From positions 1 through 47,085 of the forward strand of contig NZ_JAFBEP010000023.1 in NCBI RefSeq assembly GCF_016908775.1: 47,085 bases of DNA. The letters are read 5' to 3'. Position 1 is the stretch's first letter. Every line of letters starts with the position of its first letter. The stretch is from Defluviitalea raffinosedens. GTDB lineage: Bacteria; Bacillota; Clostridia; Lachnospirales; Defluviitaleaceae. A model generated the notes under the pieces. The model worked only from the letters and a program-made list of their open reading frames with translations, was not told the origin of the DNA and ran no database searches. The position numbers were made by a program, and so were the translations under genes. This document shows positions 44,123 to 47,085 of this stretch, piece after piece.

Positions 44123-46211
44123 ATGAATAAAATGAGTTTAAAAAATTTATCTGAAAGCTTAAAAAAAAAAGCATATCGGTTACAATCATTTAAAAAACAA
44201 GAAGAATGGAAGCAATATAGGAATAGCGCATAGATTGATTACTTCTTTCATTATTTTAAGTATTTTACCGTTAAGTATCGTTGGTACATTTTCTTATCTC
44301 AATGCAGAACAGACTGTCAAAGATAAAGTAGGATCATATTCAGGGAAAATGGTTGAGCAGCTGGCCATAAACATAGATTCTACAATAAACGAATTTGAAA
44401 GAATTTATAAAATGATTAATACCAACGTCAAATTAATGGAAAAAATTCAAACCGTAGATTCATTAAACAGCTTTGATAAAGTAAAGATTTTTCGGGAAAT
44501 AGATAACGATGTTGTTTCGATAGTGGCTGCAAATACTTTTATTAAATCGGCGAATATTATAAAAAATACTGGAGAAAACTTTGGTACGGGATTTGTTAAC
44601 GTTTCAGTCGATGGAAAGTCAATCAATAAAAATGAGCAAATTCAACATCTGTTAGAGCTTATCCATAGCACTGACGGAAAAATTATGTGGATTACAGGAT
44701 TATATGATTCCTATGAGAATATTTATTTGATCTCACAGTTACGCACTGTGAATTCAGTTGAATCTATTGGTGGAGTGGTTCTTAGTATTGATGCCAAAGG
44801 AATCCATTCAGTACTGGAGAAAGCTAATCTAGACTCCGGAGAAATTTTTTTGCTTGATGAAAACAGAGAAGTAATCTCCAGTATGGATCAAGAAAAACTG
44901 GGTACGGTATTAGAAGAAGGATTTTTGGATAAAGTTTATGGCGATAATACTTCCGGTTATTTTACCGATTCCGGGCATGTCATAAGCTATGCAACTACTA
45001 ATAATGGCTGGAAAATTGTAACCAAAGAACCTGTTTCAGCTTTAATGCAGGAAATGAAAGCAGTAAAAAACGGAACAATTTTATTAGTTATTTTATGTAT
45101 TGCTATAGCTATTATTGTTGGAATGGCTATTTCTTTTAGTATTTCTAATCCATTGAAAGTAATTATGGATTTAATGGGAAAAGTAGAGCAAGGGAATCTT
45201 GTTGTAACATGTCCCATTAAAGGAAGCAATGAAATTGGAAGACTATCCAACAGCTTTAACAAAATGATAGAAAATATCAGAAATTTAATTTTGGAAACAG
45301 AAGCGGTAGTAGGCAGAGTGGAGAAAGATACAGATACCATCAGATCTGCTTCCGAAAAATCGGCAACTGCTGCATTACAAGTTTCTGCTGCGATCAGCGA
45401 GCTTTCAGAAGGTTCTATGAAACAAGCAAAAGAAGCAGAGCAAACTACTATGTTAATGGAGGATCTCTCTAAAAATATCAATTGCATAATTCAAGAAATT
45501 AAAGATGTGATGGGTATGATTGAGCAAGCGGAAAATTCAAGAGATTATGCATCTAACACCATGGAGCAACTCAATGAAAAAACAAAGACTGCATTAGAAT
45601 CTTCCCATACGATCCATGGAGAAATTCAAGAACTAAGTGAAGAAGCAAAAGAAATCATTCATGTTGTTAATGTTATAGAAGGTATCAGCGAGCAAACCAA
45701 TTTGCTTGCCCTCAATGCAGCTATAGAAGCAGCCAGAGCAGGAGAAACAGGAAAAGGTTTTGCAGTGGTGGCGGAAGAAATTCGAAAATTGGCTATGGGT
45801 ACGAAAGAAGCAACCAAGATGATTAGCACAATTATTACGAATATACAGGAAAAAACGAAGCGAGCAGTATCGGTGGTTGAAAGATCTGATACAATATTTG
45901 AAGAACAGAAAACCATTGTTTTTGAAACAAACGATGCTTTTAACAAAATGGCAGGCTGCATGCAGAGTATTATTCAGCGTATTGAAGATGTAATGAAGAG
46001 AATTAAGGATATTGAACAGCAAAAAGATCGATCGGTGGAGGCAAATATTCATATTGCGTCCATAGTACAGGAAAGTGCAGCATCCATTGAAGAAGTTACT
46101 GCAACCAGCCAGGAACAAGCCAGCTCTGCGGAACAACTGTCTATACTGGCAAACAATCTTATGTCAGCAGTGAGAAATCTGAATAATACTTTATCTCATT
46201 TCAAAGTTTAG
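44123..46211 (+). CDS. methyl-accepting chemotaxis protein, 5' end split by a frameshift at a run of ten A
   Basis: The main frame from about 44163 to 46211 encodes a chemoreceptor: first membrane segment ([16 protein letters not shown]), an outside Cache-like sensor of about 270 residues, second membrane segment ([19 protein letters not shown]), a HAMP linker and a signalling domain with the hairpin tip [19 protein letters not shown]. The main frame has no ATG before the first membrane segment, only a TTG at 44235 without a good ribosome site. A second frame starts at ATG 44123 behind GAGGGGG and reads [16 protein letters not shown] up to ten A at 44161-44170. Removing one A joins the two into a normal receptor of about 695 residues with a basic N-terminus. 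The cause may be polymerase slippage, phase variation or a sequence error. Its place behind the sugar operon suggests sugar chemotaxis. Confidence 0.82.
44161..44170 (+). other. A10 homopolymer at the frame switch of the chemoreceptor
   Basis: Ten consecutive A lie at the point where the ATG-led frame must pass into the receptor frame. The ATG-led frame ends 63 bases later at TAG 44231-44233; the receptor frame has a TAA at 44160-44162 just before the run. Confidence 0.7.
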
Positions 46212-46313
46212 TTTTTGGTGTTGTCAGCCTACATTGGAGGTATTGGTGTTGACTATGAGGACATTATCTAATATCATACACTCATAGACCAGAAACAGAA
46301 AGTAGGTTTGGTA

Positions 46314-46943
46314 ATGAACAATATAATATTCGACGTTGACGGCACTTTATGGGATACTACTGAAGTTGTGGCCAAAGGATGGAATAAAGCCATTTCAGAA
46401 ATTGGTGGAACGACTGCCCATATTACAGCTTCCATATTGAAAAAAGAGTTTGGAAAGCCGATGGACGAAATAGCAGATGATTTATTTTTTGATGCTGATG
46501 ATGAAAAAAGAAAATTATTATTGGAAAAATGTTGTGAATACGAGCAAGAGGTCTTAATTGAGAATACGGATAACTTGCTTTTTCCTGATGTAAAGCAAAC
46601 TCTTAAAAAACTATCTGAGCGCTGCCGTTTGTTTATTGTGAGCAATTGTCAGTCAGGATATATAGAACTGTTCATGAAAAAAGCTGGAATAGGAGAATAT
46701 ATTATGGACTATGAATGCTTTGGAGATACGGGGAAGAGTAAAGGTGAAAATATCAGGCTTATTATGGAGAGAAACCGTATAGATGATGCGGTATATGTAG
46801 GAGATACCCAGGGAGATTATGAAGCTGCAGTGTTTGCAGGGATTCCTTTTATATTTGCAAAATATGGCTTTGGTAATCCGGCGAACTATGATTATGCGAT
46901 CAATGGCATAAAAGAGTTGTTAGATTTACAGGAAAGGTTATAA
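46314..46943 (+). CDS. HAD-family hydrolase (phosphatase)
   Basis: The 209-residue protein has the HAD motifs in order: DVDGT with nucleophile D7 and acid D9, VSNCQ (motif II), a lysine near GKSKGENI (motif III) and GDTQGDYEA (motif IV). A helical cap lies between motifs I and II (about 15-85), as in phosphoglycolate phosphatase and beta-phosphoglucomutase. The substrate cannot be told from sequence; phosphoglycolate or a sugar phosphate is possible. I chose the ATG at 46314; the ribosome site (GTAGG) is weak, and a TTG six bases upstream is an alternative. Unlike the broken HAD gene at 29394-29928 it is intact. Confidence 0.85.
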   Translation: MNNIIFDVDGTLWDTTEVVAKGWNKAISEIGGTTAHITASILKKEFGKPMDEIADDLFFDADDEKRKLLLEKCCEYEQEVLIENTDNLLFPDVKQTLKKLSERCRLFIVSNCQSGYIELFMKKAGIGEYIMDYECFGDTGKSKGENIRLIMERNRIDDAVYVGDTQGDYEAAVFAGIPFIFAKYGFGNPANYDYAINGIKELLDLQERL

Positions 46944-46990
46944 AAATATTAATTCATCTGCAGAAGAATATTAGACACACGAACCTGTTT

Positions 46991-47085
46991 TGAACTGACC
47001 CCAAAAAGTTAGACAAAAGGCGGGCATCGCAATTAAGCGACTATTTGGGTCTGAACTCGGTATTGAACTGGGCTCAGACCTTTTA
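46991..47085 (-). mobile_element. end of an IS3-family (IS150-group-like) insertion sequence
   Basis: TGAACTGACCCCAAAAAGTTAGACA-type sequence at 46991-47014 matches the terminal inverted repeat style of IS150-like elements, starting with TG. Just inside it lies the C-terminus of the transposase on the minus strand. The element continues beyond the window; only its transposase-end side is visible. Confidence 0.8.
47033..47085 (-). CDS. IS3-family transposase OrfB, C-terminal fragment (partial)
   Basis: Read on the minus strand from the window edge, the frame gives KGLSPVQYRVQTQIVA and a TAA at 47035-47033. KGLSPVQYR is the well-known C-terminal end of IS3-family OrfB (rve integrase) proteins. 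Only these 16 residues are in the window. The stop lies about 20 bases inside the terminal repeat, as expected. Confidence 0.82.
   Translation of the reverse strand, partial: KGLSPVQYRVQTQIVA

Noticed and set aside
46212-46313. Near-repeat TTGGTGTTGTC / TTGGTGTTGAC between the chemoreceptor and HAD genes
   Set aside because: Too short to separate from chance, and no flanking similarity.

Overview
The window is a low-GC chromosomal segment from a Gram-positive, spore-forming bacterium of the Clostridia type. The signs are a spoVB-like gene, lipoproteins with lipoboxes, a cggR-gap-pgk-tpiA-gpmI-eno operon, an iscR-iscS-iscU-mnmA operon, strong AGGAGG ribosome sites, TTG/GTG starts and a tmRNA tag reading AEDNFAFAA. 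I cannot name a genus from the sequence alone. Almost everything is core chromosome; the only mobile DNA seen is the end of an IS3-family element at the right edge.

Layout. 1-890: the 3' end of an rRNA operon (23S tail, tRNA-Glu, 5S, then tRNAs Pro, Arg, His, Lys, Gly, Gln) closed by a terminator. 1000-9000: lysA (minus), rarA, a tiny Asn/Lys-rich gene, the copper operon copA-copZ behind a GC-rich palindrome, and spoVB (minus). 9000-16500: a small alarmone synthetase, a THUMP-domain RNA methyltransferase (minus), the Fe-S/thiolation operon iscR-iscS-iscU-mnmA, and a Na/Pi-cotransporter-like protein. 16600-23900: the lower glycolysis operon led by its own repressor gene, with a tandem operator in front. 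23900-29330: secG, rnr, a SAM methyltransferase, an S41 peptidase without PDZ domain (minus), smpB and ssrA.

29390-37360 is more individual: a broken HAD phosphatase gene, a DeoR-family regulator behind three 10-bp-phased repeats, two CAP-domain secreted proteins, a small nitroreductase, a TetR regulator with two identical palindromes at its promoter driving an unrecognised multi-pass membrane protein, a DUF2200-like protein and mutY (minus). 37580-44084 is an alpha-glucoside uptake and hydrolysis locus: a LacI-family regulator, sugar-binding lipoprotein, two permeases and a GH13 alpha-glucosidase, with no ATPase gene. It is followed by a chemoreceptor whose beginning is split across two reading frames at a run of ten A, a HAD hydrolase, and the IS3 end.

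The most useful non-gene observations are regulatory: palindromic or repeated operators sit exactly on the promoters of copA, cggR, the DeoR gene, the TetR gene and the sugar operon, and hairpins subdivide the gap operon and the sugar operon. No CRISPR array, prophage or obvious undescribed multi-gene system was found. The best candidates for something new are the TetR/membrane-protein pair, the A10-split chemoreceptor and the small Asn/Lys-rich gene.
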